64,000 bases of DNA from Clostridium sulfidigenes (GTDB taxonomy: Bacteria; Bacillota; Clostridia; Clostridiales; Clostridiaceae). The stretch lies in NCBI RefSeq assembly GCF_000732635.1, contig NZ_JPMD01000014.1:1-64000 (forward strand), given 5' to 3'. Below, one piece after another: positions 21,746 through 30,979 of the stretch (positions within the stretch are counted from its first letter, which is position 1; each line of letters opens with the position of its first letter). Position numbers and translations under genes: made by a program. The notes under the pieces were generated by a model. The model had not been told where the DNA came from. It did not search any database and saw only the letters and a program-made list of their open reading frames with translations.

Positions 21746-22462
21746 CTAATCTTCACTTTTAGATTCTATAATCTTTAAGGTATTATAAAAATCAATGAGT
21801 AATCCTGCTGTTGTTGTGCAAGCTCTAAGTAATATCACATCTGCAATTTCATTAAACCGATTTTCTTTAATTCTTATACTTTCAAAGGACTTAGCGGTTT
21901 TAACAGCAAACTTTGTGTTTTCAATAACATATTTTTCAGGACTTCCATAAGTGATTATAGGATCTTTTAAAGGAATTTTATATCCATTAATAACTTTATC
22001 TATTATGAAACTTTCCAGAGGTTTATGTTTTTTCAAGTTTTTCATAGCATGAGCTGGCACTGTGGAGTCTTGTACTAAATGACAAGCAGCACCTAATAAA
22101 AATAGAGCTTTATTCATATCAGAATTTGCACCGTAAAATACAGATGCCTTATAATACTTTACACATTCTACTTTAGCATTTGAAAATCCATATAGACCGA
22201 TTCCCTTCTCATGATGATAGAAATGATTAGTACTTTTCAAATCTGCATCAGCCCATTTTACACCTTTATTCAAATCTAACAAATGTTTAACAAAGAAATG
22301 ATACTCTTCAGTATAACCCTCCTGCTTTAATAAACGAAGAGCTTCTTTATTTATAAATTTATGGACTATACATTCTGTCTTTTTTATTCTCTTTTTTATA
22401 GGGTTTGCAACTTTTATAAATGCTGTCATAGTTCTATTATAAGTTCTTTCCAATCTCTTCAT
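21746..22462 (-). CDS. Zinc-dependent phospholipase C-family protein
   Basis: About 238 residues. Histidine and aspartate motifs match the alpha-helical zinc phospholipase C/P1 nuclease fold: KWADADLKSTNHFYHHEKG and GAACHLVQDSTVPAHAM. The fold binds three zinc ions with such residues. No signal peptide or C-terminal C2-like domain is visible, so this is not a typical secreted alpha-toxin; an intracellular or poorly secreted relative is more likely. The ATG at 22462 follows AGGTGTATTAC; a GTG nine bases upstream overlaps that site. It is transcribed alone. Confidence 0.75.
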   Translation of the reverse strand: MKRLERTYNRTMTAFIKVANPIKKRIKKTECIVHKFINKEALRLLKQEGYTEEYHFFVKHLLDLNKGVKWADADLKSTNHFYHHEKGIGLYGFSNAKVECVKYYKASVFYGANSDMNKALFLLGAACHLVQDSTVPAHAMKNLKKHKPLESFIIDKVINGYKIPLKDPIITYGSPEKYVIENTKFAVKTAKSFESIRIKENRFNEIADVILLRACTTTAGLLIDFYNTLKIIESKSED

Positions 22463-22598
22463 GTAATACACCTACGATTCTTTAAGGATAATAAAATAAT
22501 CATTGAGATATATATTATTATACTCCAATTTAACCATATTATTTTATTATCTATTAAATTTAATGTAGTATTTATATGGAAATTATATATATAGGAGC

Positions 22599-23783
22599 CT
22601 ATTTTCTAATAGCTAAGGTAAATATAAATCCATGGTTACCATCTAATATATATAGCTCATCCTTAAAAATCTTCATATTAGATACAGTGCAATTATCCTT
22701 TAAAGTTATTAATTTATTTGGAACACCATTTACAGAGCTACACATTATATTATTTTTATTACAATCATAAAAATATAGTTGCAAGGTATTTTGTCCATTA
22801 ATTTTCCCTGTATCATATATTGCTATCCATTTTAAGCTATTTAAATCATTATGTTGATAAGCAGGTGCTGGTGGTGACATAGGATGTTTTTTTAACAATG
22901 GAGGGTTTTTTACATTAGATTCTCCTTGAAATCTTGGTGAATCTAGAGGATCCCCTCCAGAAAAATCTGGGAACCCATACCAATAACCTTTTTTTAGCTC
23001 ATAGATATAATCACTGTCATTTTCTACTGGTCTTAATCCTCTGTTTTCATAGCCTCCTACGGTAGCAAAGATTCTACCATCAAGAGTTATATCTAGTCCC
23101 TCAATATTTCTTATTCCCCATGCATAGGTTTCAATAGCTTTGGTGTTAATATTATAAATTAGCAGAGATGAATTACCTATGGACTCACCCTTTATAATCT
23201 CGTTGTCTTCATTAGAAGTTCCCTGTGGTACAAAGGCTCCTTTTTCATTTTTATTTAACACTATATTAAAAGGTGATATATCATAACCAGTTGAATTTTT
23301 ATCTATCCATTGGTTATCACTTCCAACTACAGCTGAATTAGTTGCAGCTCCAATTGAAATAAATAAATAGTCCTTATATCCTCTTATTAAAACCTTACTA
23401 TAATCTCCTTTATTAGGTAGGTTTGATAAGCATTGTTCTAACTTCCCATTGTTTATATCCAAGCTGAGTATTTCATTATTAGTAAGGAAGTATAGTTTAT
23501 CTCCATTACATTCAAGGGTGGTAATGTTATAGTTTTTGTCTTCAATTAAAGTATAGGGCTTTCCAGTTGATGGAATAGCAATTATTTTATTTTCAAAAGC
23601 AACATATAATCCTCTATCATTACTAGTAAAATCTATGGCATTCTTTAATCCTTTATATCTAATTTTCATCTCAACTTCTGAGTCTTTAACCCCTATGTTA
23701 TATATATTATTTTTATCTTTTACTATTAATAAAGAACTAATAGCTAATATTATAAGCAGAATCCATCCAATTATTTTTTTCAT
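22599..23783 (-). CDS. Secreted/anchored beta-propeller, sugar-dehydrogenase-like
   Basis: A 394-residue protein with an N-terminal membrane/signal segment (about 4-22). The motif IRNIEGLDITLDGRIFATVG, followed by GYWYGFPDFSGGD, matches the R-N-x-x-G-(x)-D-x-x-G-x-(L/I) and N-Y-G-W-P pattern of glucose/sorbosone dehydrogenase six-bladed propellers. Those enzymes use PQQ, which clostridia do not normally make, so enzyme activity is doubtful. It may bind or modify a cell-surface sugar. No partner gene is adjacent. Confidence 0.6.
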   Translation of the reverse strand: MKKIIGWILLIILAISSLLIVKDKNNIYNIGVKDSEVEMKIRYKGLKNAIDFTSNDRGLYVAFENKIIAIPSTGKPYTLIEDKNYNITTLECNGDKLYFLTNNEILSLDINNGKLEQCLSNLPNKGDYSKVLIRGYKDYLFISIGAATNSAVVGSDNQWIDKNSTGYDISPFNIVLNKNEKGAFVPQGTSNEDNEIIKGESIGNSSLLIYNINTKAIETYAWGIRNIEGLDITLDGRIFATVGGYENRGLRPVENDSDYIYELKKGYWYGFPDFSGGDPLDSPRFQGESNVKNPPLLKKHPMSPPAPAYQHNDLNSLKWIAIYDTGKINGQNTLQLYFYDCNKNNIMCSSVNGVPNKLITLKDNCTVSNMKIFKDELYILDGNHGFIFTLAIRK

Positions 23784-23920
23784 AGTTCCTCCATTTAAAT
23801 ATTATTTACACTAATATATATTTAAATATTCTTAATTAAATTACATTAAATGAAATATAAGATAAAAATATATGGTTAGAGAATAATCTTTAATCTACCT
23901 TCATAAGTATTATTATATTA

Positions 23921-24191
23921 AGGCATCTTCAAAAAATAAATAAGTCAGAATGCTCGTTTATCCGATGACTACCAGCTCTAATATTCCCATCTTCTTCAAA
24001 GTGGGAGTAAAGAGCTGCTATGTCCCTGGATAACGATTTCTAAGCTTCGAAGAAGCTAAGAAATCTGTTAATTTTGTGTTATACTGTGTCAACAGAACCC
24101 TTAGATAGTGCTACTATCTGCGGAACCTGTTTCCTTGTCTAACTCAAAATATACTTCTCATCTTTGACTTGTTATTTATTTTCAGATGCCT
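23921..24191. repeat. MITE-like element with terminal inverted repeats, containing repeat copy 1
   Basis: The left end AGGCATCTTCAAAAAATAAA (from 23921) and the right end read inward from 24191 (AGGCATCTGAAAATAAATAA) are imperfect inverted repeats of about 27 bp, both running into AAGTCA. Inside are the dispersed core repeat (23958-24065) and a second hairpin AGATAGT-GCT-ACTATCT (24102-24118). No open frame is present. The right end abuts the GGAGG of the next gene. A clear target duplication is not visible beyond a possible TA/TTA. Confidence 0.6.
23958..24067 (+). repeat. Dispersed structured repeat, copy 1
   Basis: Core of the family: TTATCC (23958) pairs with GGATAA (24028-24033). Inside are CAGCTCT/AGAGCTG and then ATTCCCA/TGGGAGT. 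A second hairpin GATTTCT...AGAAATC (24035-24065), with an inner AGCTTC/GAAGCT, follows. Shared sequence with the other copies includes CCGATGACTACCAGCTCTAA and GTCCCTGGATAA. Confidence 0.85.
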
Positions 24192-24208
24192 AATTGGAGG
24201 TAATAAAG

Positions 24209-25711
24209 ATGAGTAAAGATACTTTTTATAGAGATACCTTTGTGTTAACTCTTTCTAATTTAGCCATGGGTGTATTGAGATTTATGTTTTCTATTATACT
24301 ATCAAGACAGTTAGGTCCAGAGGGAGTTGGACTTTATGGTTTGATAATGCCTATATATGATTTATTTTGTTGTTTAGTATGTGGAGGAATAATTGCTGCA
24401 ATTTCAAGAGAAACTTCTGCTTATCTGGGTACTAGTAGATTTGAAGATTTACATAAAACTGTTAATGCTTCCCTAGTTTTTATAGTACTTTGGTCAATTT
24501 TTATAGCAGGTATTATGTTTATACTTAGTCCGATAATCTGTAATTATATTATTAAAGACCCTAGAGCGATACGTTCCTTATGGATAGCTTCTCCTGCTAT
24601 TGTTTTTATTGCTATATCCTGCGTATATAAAGGTTATTTCTATGGAGTAAGTCAGGTAATAACCCCGTCAGTTATAGATATATTAGAAAAAGCTGTTAGA
24701 ATGGTGATATTAGTAGGAGTAATCTACTATTTATCTCTTAAAACCATAGAAAATACAGTAGCGGCAACCTATCTTTCATTTACTATTGGTGAAATAATAA
24801 GTTTCGTATTTCTATATATTTTCTATAAAAGAAGTATTAAAAAGATTCCCTATACCAATAGTGTAAGAACAGATAACAGCTTTCAATTGTTATTTAACAT
24901 ACTAATTATTGCTGTCCCTTTAGCTATAAATGGTTTTTTAACTACAGCGCTTCAAAGTGTATCTACACTTTTAGTACCCATAAGGTTAGTGGCTGCTGGT
25001 TTTGATCACATAGGTGCTCTTGAGATAATAGGTAAATTTAATGGTATGGCTCTTGCTATCGTATACTTCCCATTAGTTATAGTTGTATCTTTGTCTACAG
25101 TAATAATTCCAGATATATCTAAAAAAATAAGTCAAAAGGATTTTTCTAATATAAATTCTAGAGTAAATGAAGTAATTAAAATTTGTTTTATGTTAGGGGT
25201 TTCTACAGTAATTATTTGCTATGTATGTCCTAATTTATTAGGTGAAGTATTTTTTGATAGAAGTGACTTAGGTAGCTTTATAAAGATAGCTTCCCTTGCG
25301 GCTCCATTTATGTATTGTCACTACTGTACCTATAGTATTTTAAATGGTATAGGGAAACAAAAAGTTATCCTTTTAAGCTCCATTGCTACAGCTTTGATTG
25401 AATTAGTTCTAATATTTATACTTATAGGTATTCCTAGCATAAATATCTATGGATATGGAATTTCCTTAATTGTAACCTCTATTATAGGCCTTTTAATAAA
25501 TCTGTATTATATTGGACAAGTGATAGAGCTATCTTTTCCTATTTGGGAAATATTAATCCTAGTGTTACTAACAGTTTTAGTATACTTAGTAACAACCATC
25601 ATAAGTTCTATAATTCCTAATACCTTTATCATTCCTAAAATTATAACTATCATTGTAGTTGCTTTTTCATTATTCTTTGTATCAAGTTTTTTAATACGAA
25701 AAAGCTCATAA
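24209..25711 (+). CDS. SpoVB/MurJ-like MOP-family lipid flippase
   Basis: Polytopic membrane protein of about 500 residues with 12-14 predicted helices. The opening RDTFVLTLSNLAMGVLRFMF and SRQLGPEGVGLYGLIMPIYD match SpoVB-type members of the MOP exporter superfamily, which move lipid-linked wall precursors. SpoVB itself is needed for spore cortex. The start is the ATG at 24209, with GGAGG at 24196-24200; a TTG at 24194 lies inside that site. The MITE-like element ends right before this site, so its transcription may pass through the element. It converges on a second flippase gene. Confidence 0.85.
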   Translation: MSKDTFYRDTFVLTLSNLAMGVLRFMFSIILSRQLGPEGVGLYGLIMPIYDLFCCLVCGGIIAAISRETSAYLGTSRFEDLHKTVNASLVFIVLWSIFIAGIMFILSPIICNYIIKDPRAIRSLWIASPAIVFIAISCVYKGYFYGVSQVITPSVIDILEKAVRMVILVGVIYYLSLKTIENTVAATYLSFTIGEIISFVFLYIFYKRSIKKIPYTNSVRTDNSFQLLFNILIIAVPLAINGFLTTALQSVSTLLVPIRLVAAGFDHIGALEIIGKFNGMALAIVYFPLVIVVSLSTVIIPDISKKISQKDFSNINSRVNEVIKICFMLGVSTVIICYVCPNLLGEVFFDRSDLGSFIKIASLAAPFMYCHYCTYSILNGIGKQKVILLSSIATALIELVLIFILIGIPSINIYGYGISLIVTSIIGLLINLYYIGQVIELSFPIWEILILVLLTVLVYLVTTIISSIIPNTFIIPKIITIIVVAFSLFFVSSFLIRKSS

Positions 25712-25763
25712 AATAGAACCTAGGACTTAGTTTTTTAGATACTAAGTTCTAGGTTCTATTTTA
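25710..25763. terminator. Bidirectional terminator between two flippase genes
   Basis: Long arms AAAATAGAACCTAGGACTTAG and its complement CTAAGTTCTAGGTTCTATTTT (one mismatch) enclose a T-rich loop. It serves the convergent genes 24209-25711 and 25781-27406. Confidence 0.92.
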
Positions 25764-25780
25764 AAATAAATTAATAATAT

Positions 25781-27406
25781 TTATTTTAACTTTTTATATA
25801 TTCTTCTAGGTATAAGTTTTGTAATTTTATTTGGCAGTGAATTTAAATCGGACTTTTTAACACCACCTATAGTTACTAGCACTAATCCGTAGGCTCCAGC
25901 AGATAATGCTATACTTATTAATGATGCAAATAAGTTTAATATGTAACCACCGAAAATTAATCCTAGAATTCCATTAAATATCTTATATGAGAAAAATGTT
26001 ACTATCCCCATAGCTAATCCAGCTATTAAAGGTTTTATATAACAAGGAATCAAGTGTATCCTTCCATCAATAGAGTCATTTATTTGCCACTGGAATAATA
26101 TAAGCATTACTAAATAACAGGCTGCATTACCCCAAATAGCTCCAAGGATTCCAAAGGAAGGCATTGCTATTAATATATAATTCACAACAACTTTAGCTAA
26201 AATTCCAACTACAGAAAATATAGTTACTACGTTTACCTTACCCATTCCCTGTAAAATAGAAGTTTGAACTAATGTGATAGCATATAAGATTAAAACCCAA
26301 GCTCCCCATATTAATAAGGGTGATACCTCTTTATCATAGCCTAGGATTCTTAAAATAGGCATAGATAGAACTCCTAATCCCACAGCACAAGGTATAGCTA
26401 TCATAAAAGTAACCCTATAGGAAGATTTAATATTAAATCTAAGACCTTTTTTATTATCTAGGGCATGGATTCTAGATATGGCAGGAACAAGAGCAATAGC
26501 TAAAGCTCCAATAATTGCCATAGGAATTGACATAAGAGTGTTGTAAAGACCTAAATATCCCCATTGAATATCAACAGTTTTCTGACTTAATCCTGTAGAT
26601 AAAAGTCTAGACTTTACAATTTTTAAGTCTACTATAGTTCCTGAGTTTTGCAGTGCAGAAGCTATAGTAATTGGAAATGCATATTTTAATATGGATTTAA
26701 TAATAGTTTTATTGCTTAATCTACTTACCCCCGGTTTGTTCTTTTTGGGGGCGTGATTAGATCCATACATTTTATATGCTAATATAAAGTATAAAGATGC
26801 TCCAATAGCTCCTACCACTGTACCTATAGTTCCTCCAGCAGCTCCATAGGATACACCTTTTCCCATGAGTAAGTAAGCAAATAATAAACTAAATATTATA
26901 TTTAGAATTTGTTCGCCTACTTGGGATACAGCAGTGGTAGTCATATTTCCAATACCCTGAAAATAACCTTTGTATGCACCCATTATTGATGTAAATAATA
27001 ATGCCGGTGCAAGCCATCTAGTAGCTAATATTGATTCAGGACTATTAAAAGCCATACTTAAGGGTTTTGCCCATATAAACATAAATACCGATAGGATAAG
27101 CCCCAAGAGTAAAAGCAAAGTCCTAGATGCTCTAAAGGTTTTTATTGCATCTTTGTAGTTTCCCTTTGCTTCAAGTTCCGATACTAACTTTGCAATGGCT
27201 ACAGGTATACCCGCATTAGCTATAATGTATATATAAGAAAAAATTGTATATGTAGAATAGTATACTGACCAACCCGTTGATCCTAAAATCTGCCTAAGTA
27301 AAGGTGTATAAACTACAGATAACACCTTTACTGACATCATAGATATGGTGAGTACCATAAAGCCTTTAGCTACAGAGTGCTGAGCCCCCTCAGTTCTGTC
27401 ATTCAT
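25781..27406 (-). CDS. Polysaccharide biosynthesis/MurJ-like flippase (YtgP type)
   Basis: A 541-residue membrane protein with about 14 helices. The start AKGFMVLTISMMSVKVLSVV and PLLRQILGSTGWSVYYSTY, then ANAGIPVAIAKLVSELEAKG, are typical of the YtgP/SpoVB-like flippases of Bacillota, related to the lipid II flippase MurJ. The ATG follows TGGAGGGGTAAT. It is the third gene of an operon with an M20 amidohydrolase and a pseudouridine synthase (gaps of 22 and 12 bases). Which of the two flippases supplies wall synthesis cannot be told. Confidence 0.85.
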   Translation of the reverse strand: MNDRTEGAQHSVAKGFMVLTISMMSVKVLSVVYTPLLRQILGSTGWSVYYSTYTIFSYIYIIANAGIPVAIAKLVSELEAKGNYKDAIKTFRASRTLLLLLGLILSVFMFIWAKPLSMAFNSPESILATRWLAPALLFTSIMGAYKGYFQGIGNMTTTAVSQVGEQILNIIFSLLFAYLLMGKGVSYGAAGGTIGTVVGAIGASLYFILAYKMYGSNHAPKKNKPGVSRLSNKTIIKSILKYAFPITIASALQNSGTIVDLKIVKSRLLSTGLSQKTVDIQWGYLGLYNTLMSIPMAIIGALAIALVPAISRIHALDNKKGLRFNIKSSYRVTFMIAIPCAVGLGVLSMPILRILGYDKEVSPLLIWGAWVLILYAITLVQTSILQGMGKVNVVTIFSVVGILAKVVVNYILIAMPSFGILGAIWGNAACYLVMLILFQWQINDSIDGRIHLIPCYIKPLIAGLAMGIVTFFSYKIFNGILGLIFGGYILNLFASLISIALSAGAYGLVLVTIGGVKKSDLNSLPNKITKLIPRRIYKKLK

Positions 27407-27418
27407 ATTACCCCTCCA

Positions 27419-28375
27419 TTAAAACTTAAACACATCATTCTTTATCTTCTTTAATACTGGTGGTAAAGATTCTGCTATAGTTTTATTTTTCATATATTCA
27501 AGCTCCTCTGAGTTTGATTTAAATATTACTTTATACGCATATAAGAATTGATAATCTAAACCATACCTATTTACAAAGAAGCTGTTAAGCTTTTTATCTC
27601 CATATTTAGAATCTCCAACTATAGGATTTCCTAGTTCTGATAAGTGAGCTCTTAATTGATGACTTCTTCCAGTAAGTAAGTTAATTTCTATTAGGGAAAA
27701 AGTACCACAACTTTGAATAGTTTTAACTTCCATAGCAATTTCTTTACTGTTTGGAACTTCAGTCCTATATACCTTAGAAATATTTGCATCTTCATTTTTT
27801 AAGATATATCCTGTATAGGTTCCGTCCTTTATTCTTCCTTGTACTAGAGCCATATAGTATTTTTCAATACTTCTTTCTCTTATAGCTTCATTAAGAGCCT
27901 TTAGATATTTGAAGTTTTTTCCGAATATAACTACCCCAGAGGTATTTCTATCCAACCTATTGCATGGAGCAGGAGTAAAAGTTACTTCTTTTTCGGGTTC
28001 ATAATCACCCTTGTCATAGAGATAAGATAAGGCATAGTCTGTTAAAGTTGGTTCTCCATTTTTTGTATCACTATGAACTAATAAATTAGGCCACTTTTCT
28101 ACCATAAGTATATTTTCATCTTCATAGGTAATTTTAAGATTATTTTCTATTCTTTCAAATTTCTTTTTTTCACCACTAGTTTTTATATATCTTATTTCTA
28201 TGGTGTCTCCCTCTTCTAAAACATATTGTTCTTTTATTTTTTTACCATTTACTCTAATATCACCTTTTCTAAATGCCTTATATATAGCACTTAAAGGTAC
28301 ATCCTTCAGTAACTTTCTAAGGAATTTATCGCATCTTTGACCGGCTTCATTTGAACCTATTTGTATATTATTCAT
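27419..28375 (-). CDS. RluA-family pseudouridine synthase
   Basis: About 318 residues. An N-terminal S4 RNA-binding domain (about 8-65, GQRCDKFLRKLLKDVPLSAI) precedes the synthase domain. The catalytic motif reads CNRLDRNTSGVVIFGK, where the Asp is the nucleophile, and TGRSHQLRAHLSELGNPIVG follows. It belongs to the RluC/RluD class that modifies 23S rRNA uridines; the exact site is not known. The ATG at 28375 follows GGAGGACAAT; an in-frame TTG upstream is part of that site. It lies within a three-gene operon. Confidence 0.9.
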   Translation of the reverse strand: MNNIQIGSNEAGQRCDKFLRKLLKDVPLSAIYKAFRKGDIRVNGKKIKEQYVLEEGDTIEIRYIKTSGEKKKFERIENNLKITYEDENILMVEKWPNLLVHSDTKNGEPTLTDYALSYLYDKGDYEPEKEVTFTPAPCNRLDRNTSGVVIFGKNFKYLKALNEAIRERSIEKYYMALVQGRIKDGTYTGYILKNEDANISKVYRTEVPNSKEIAMEVKTIQSCGTFSLIEINLLTGRSHQLRAHLSELGNPIVGDSKYGDKKLNSFFVNRYGLDYQFLYAYKVIFKSNSEELEYMKNKTIAESLPPVLKKIKNDVFKF

Positions 28376-28397
28376 ATTGTCCTCCAATATTTCTTTC

Positions 28398-29582
28398 TTA
28401 TAGTTTGTTAAGATAGTTTACAGCCATATTACAATGAACTGCTACTCCTATTTGTAGACATTCCTCATCTATATTAAATTTACTACTATGCAGAGGATAT
28501 ATTATTCCTTTTTCAAGGTTTCCACATCCTAATTGATAAAACATAGCTGGAACCTTAAGGGAAAAGTATGCAAAACTTTCTACACCCATAGTAGGTTCTC
28601 TTAATATTTTTACCTTATCTTTTCCTAATAGAGCTACACTATTATCGTAAAATATATTATACATAGCGTCGTCATTATATAAACATGGATAACTTTCATC
28701 AATAGCAATTTCACAGGCGCCTCTTAAACTTTCTACCTGCATGGTTACCAATTCTTTTAATCTTTTTTTCATGTATTCCCTATCCTCTAGGTTCATAGTT
28801 CTAATTATACCAGTTATAGTGACCTTATCTGGTATAATATTGGCTGCTGTACCTCCATTTATAGTTCCTATAGTTATTACACCTGGTGATACTGGACTAG
28901 TCTCTCTACTTACCAATAATTGTAAAGAATTTATAACCTGAGCTGCAATTACTATAGGGTCTATACCTTTATGAGGACTTGCACCATGAGAACTTTTACC
29001 ACAAATAGTAATGGTAAAAGGATTTGAAGCAGCATAAGCTACTCCTTGCTTAAGTCCAATAGTTCCCACCTCAAGACTTTCATCTACGTGACATCCAATT
29101 ATTGCATCCACATGAGGAGCTTCTAATGCTCCTTCTTCTATCATAATCTTAGCTCCACCAGTAGTTTCTTCTGCAGGTTCAAAAATAAACTTTACGTTTC
29201 CTTTTAACTCTTTTCTACGGTTATTTAAAAGTTTAGCTGCTCCAAGTACCATTGTCATATGAGCATCATGGCCACAGGCATGCATTTTTCCATGAATTTT
29301 AGAAGCATAGCAGTGACTATTTTTTTCATGGAGAGGTAGTGCATCCATATCACATCTTATAGCTATAGTTTTTCCATTACTATTACCTGCTTCCCCATAT
29401 ATAGTAGCTACAACACCTGTACCTGCGCAAGAATAAAATTCTATATTCTCATTCCTCAAGAAATTTTTTATTCTATCAGAAGTTTTATATAAATCAAAAT
29501 CTAACTCTGGATTTTCATGGAATTCTCTTCTTATATAAATTAATTCTTCACTTATTTGTTTAGCTTCATGGATAAAGTTCAT
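28398..29582 (-). CDS. M20-family amidohydrolase (N-acyl amino acid / hippurate hydrolase type)
   Basis: A 394-residue metallohydrolase of the M20D group. Metal ligands are visible as the MHACGHDAHM motif (C103, H105), EPAEETTGGA and H in IIGCHVDE; the final HSSKFNIDEE supplies the last His. The dimerisation insert SSHGASPHKGIDPI is present. The family cleaves N-acyl amino acids, hippurate or similar amides. The ATG follows AAGGAGG-like sequence upstream. First gene of the operon with the RluA and flippase genes. Confidence 0.9.
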   Translation of the reverse strand: MNFIHEAKQISEELIYIRREFHENPELDFDLYKTSDRIKNFLRNENIEFYSCAGTGVVATIYGEAGNSNGKTIAIRCDMDALPLHEKNSHCYASKIHGKMHACGHDAHMTMVLGAAKLLNNRRKELKGNVKFIFEPAEETTGGAKIMIEEGALEAPHVDAIIGCHVDESLEVGTIGLKQGVAYAASNPFTITICGKSSHGASPHKGIDPIVIAAQVINSLQLLVSRETSPVSPGVITIGTINGGTAANIIPDKVTITGIIRTMNLEDREYMKKRLKELVTMQVESLRGACEIAIDESYPCLYNDDAMYNIFYDNSVALLGKDKVKILREPTMGVESFAYFSLKVPAMFYQLGCGNLEKGIIYPLHSSKFNIDEECLQIGVAVHCNMAVNYLNKL

Positions 29583-29974
29583 CTGAAACCTCCTTACTGA
29601 TAATTATATATTATATACAAATATACAAAAAAATAATAGACTTGAAGTCTATTTAAGAGAAGTCTTAACTATATTGTACTTCAAACCATTATATAACAGA
29701 AAAGCTTTCCTTTCAATATTGTAGTAAAATATGTTTCAGCTAAGTAAAATCTTATGGGTCATTCTCAACAATATATGTCAATTAATTTGTAATCCTTCTT
29801 ATAGTCTATAACTATGAATATATGTAACATTATATATATATGCCTATGAATAATTATCACTAGGAAACTAGTTAAATATATACCTATATTAATATTAAAC
29901 TATAGAACTATTTAACTAGTTAACTAGTTGTACTCATAGTCAGGCTTTGGGGTTTATTAAGTTTTTAAAAAGGT
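29583..29974. other. Intergenic region with a 13-bp inverted repeat
   Basis: The 392-bp gap has no credible frame. It carries AACTAGTTAAATA (29866-29878) inverted at 29909-29921, with a further AACTAGTT just after. No T-run follows, so it is not an obvious terminator of lepB. Nothing else was recognised. Confidence 0.6.
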
Positions 29975-30484
29975 TTAATTTAAGTCATTAAATATCATTT
30001 TCTTTAAATTAAATCTATAAACACTCTTACCCATAATATCATCTATTTTAATAGCTCCAATACTTCTGCTATCTAAACTATTTTCTCTATTGTCTCCCAT
30101 GACAAATATAGAATCACTAGGTATTTTAATAGTCATATCAGGATATGTTTTTATACTATCATCTAAATAAGGTTCTTCAAATAGGTCACCATTTATATAT
30201 ACATCACTATTCTTAATCTCAATTGTTTCATTAGGCAATCCGATTACTCTCTTAATAATATTTCTGTTCTCCAATTTTACAACTACAATATCACCTCTGT
30301 CATAATTATCAGTAAATTGTTTGTATTTTTCTAATATAACCTTATCATGGTATTCATTTAATGTTGGGTACATTGATATTCCTTCTACTGTTATTACATC
30401 AATGACAAAGACTCTTATCATAATTACTAAAACAAATACAAGAAATATCTTTAGGTAATCCTTATAATCTTTTTTCATATTCAT
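29975..30484 (-). CDS. lepB: Signal peptidase I
   Basis: A 169-residue type I signal peptidase that cuts signal peptides on the outer face of the membrane. One N-terminal membrane segment (about 9-28) is followed by ISMYPTL with nucleophile Ser37, the general base Lys78 in NIIKRVIGLPNE, and MGDNRENSLDSR. Length and Gram-positive layout are normal. The ATG at 30484 follows AAGGAGTG with a nine-base spacer; other ATGs upstream overlap the site. It is transcribed alone. Confidence 0.93.
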   Translation of the reverse strand: MNMKKDYKDYLKIFLVFVLVIMIRVFVIDVITVEGISMYPTLNEYHDKVILEKYKQFTDNYDRGDIVVVKLENRNIIKRVIGLPNETIEIKNSDVYINGDLFEEPYLDDSIKTYPDMTIKIPSDSIFVMGDNRENSLDSRSIGAIKIDDIMGKSVYRFNLKKMIFNDLN

Positions 30485-30596
30485 ATAATACATCACTCCT
30501 TATATGGTATAATCTGTTATATCTAAAGCTATTATTTAGCTATAAGCTAAAATTCTTAACAACAGTAAAATTATTTTAAAGTAAATTTATATATAT

Positions 30597-30821
30597 TTAG
30601 TCATTGCTTTTATCTCTCTTAAATTTTCTTATAATCACTGTACCTAATTGAAACATAATAACAAATGTTGCAATTGTAACTATATAAGACATGAGGGTAT
30701 AATTGATACTAGATTTACATATTGATTCTATAAAACTAATTATTTTATTGGATAGAAAATAAGAAAAAAAAGCTATAATACAGGTCTGAATAAAGTTTAA
30801 GGGCTCATATTTGTTTTGCAT
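30597..30821 (-). CDS. Small two-helix membrane protein, unknown
   Basis: A 74-residue protein with two hydrophobic segments (about 11-28 and 41-62) and a basic tail (IRKFKRDKSND). The ATG at 30821 follows AGGAGGTATTTC, a strong site; the longer frame upstream has none. I do not recognise a family. It stands alone between lepB and a helicase gene. Confidence 0.65.
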   Translation of the reverse strand: MQNKYEPLNFIQTCIIAFFSYFLSNKIISFIESICKSSINYTLMSYIVTIATFVIMFQLGTVIIRKFKRDKSND

Positions 30822-30979
30822 GAAATACCTCCTGATATATTTAATATATTTTATCATGCAAAATATATTAAAATTCCTAAAAGTTCATATTACATACATG
30901 AAATTACAAAAAAATATATTATTACTATAATTTATTTTTTTCACTGAAACTATGTCTATATACACTAGAAAAGGATGAA

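Noticed and set aside
22599-23783. Functional PQQ-dependent sugar dehydrogenase
   Set aside because: The fold motif is present but cofactor use cannot be shown, and no PQQ genes or electron acceptors are near.
23784-24208. CRISPR-like array among the repeats
   Set aside because: The core repeat is scattered as single copies many kb apart, with no regular spacers and no cas genes.
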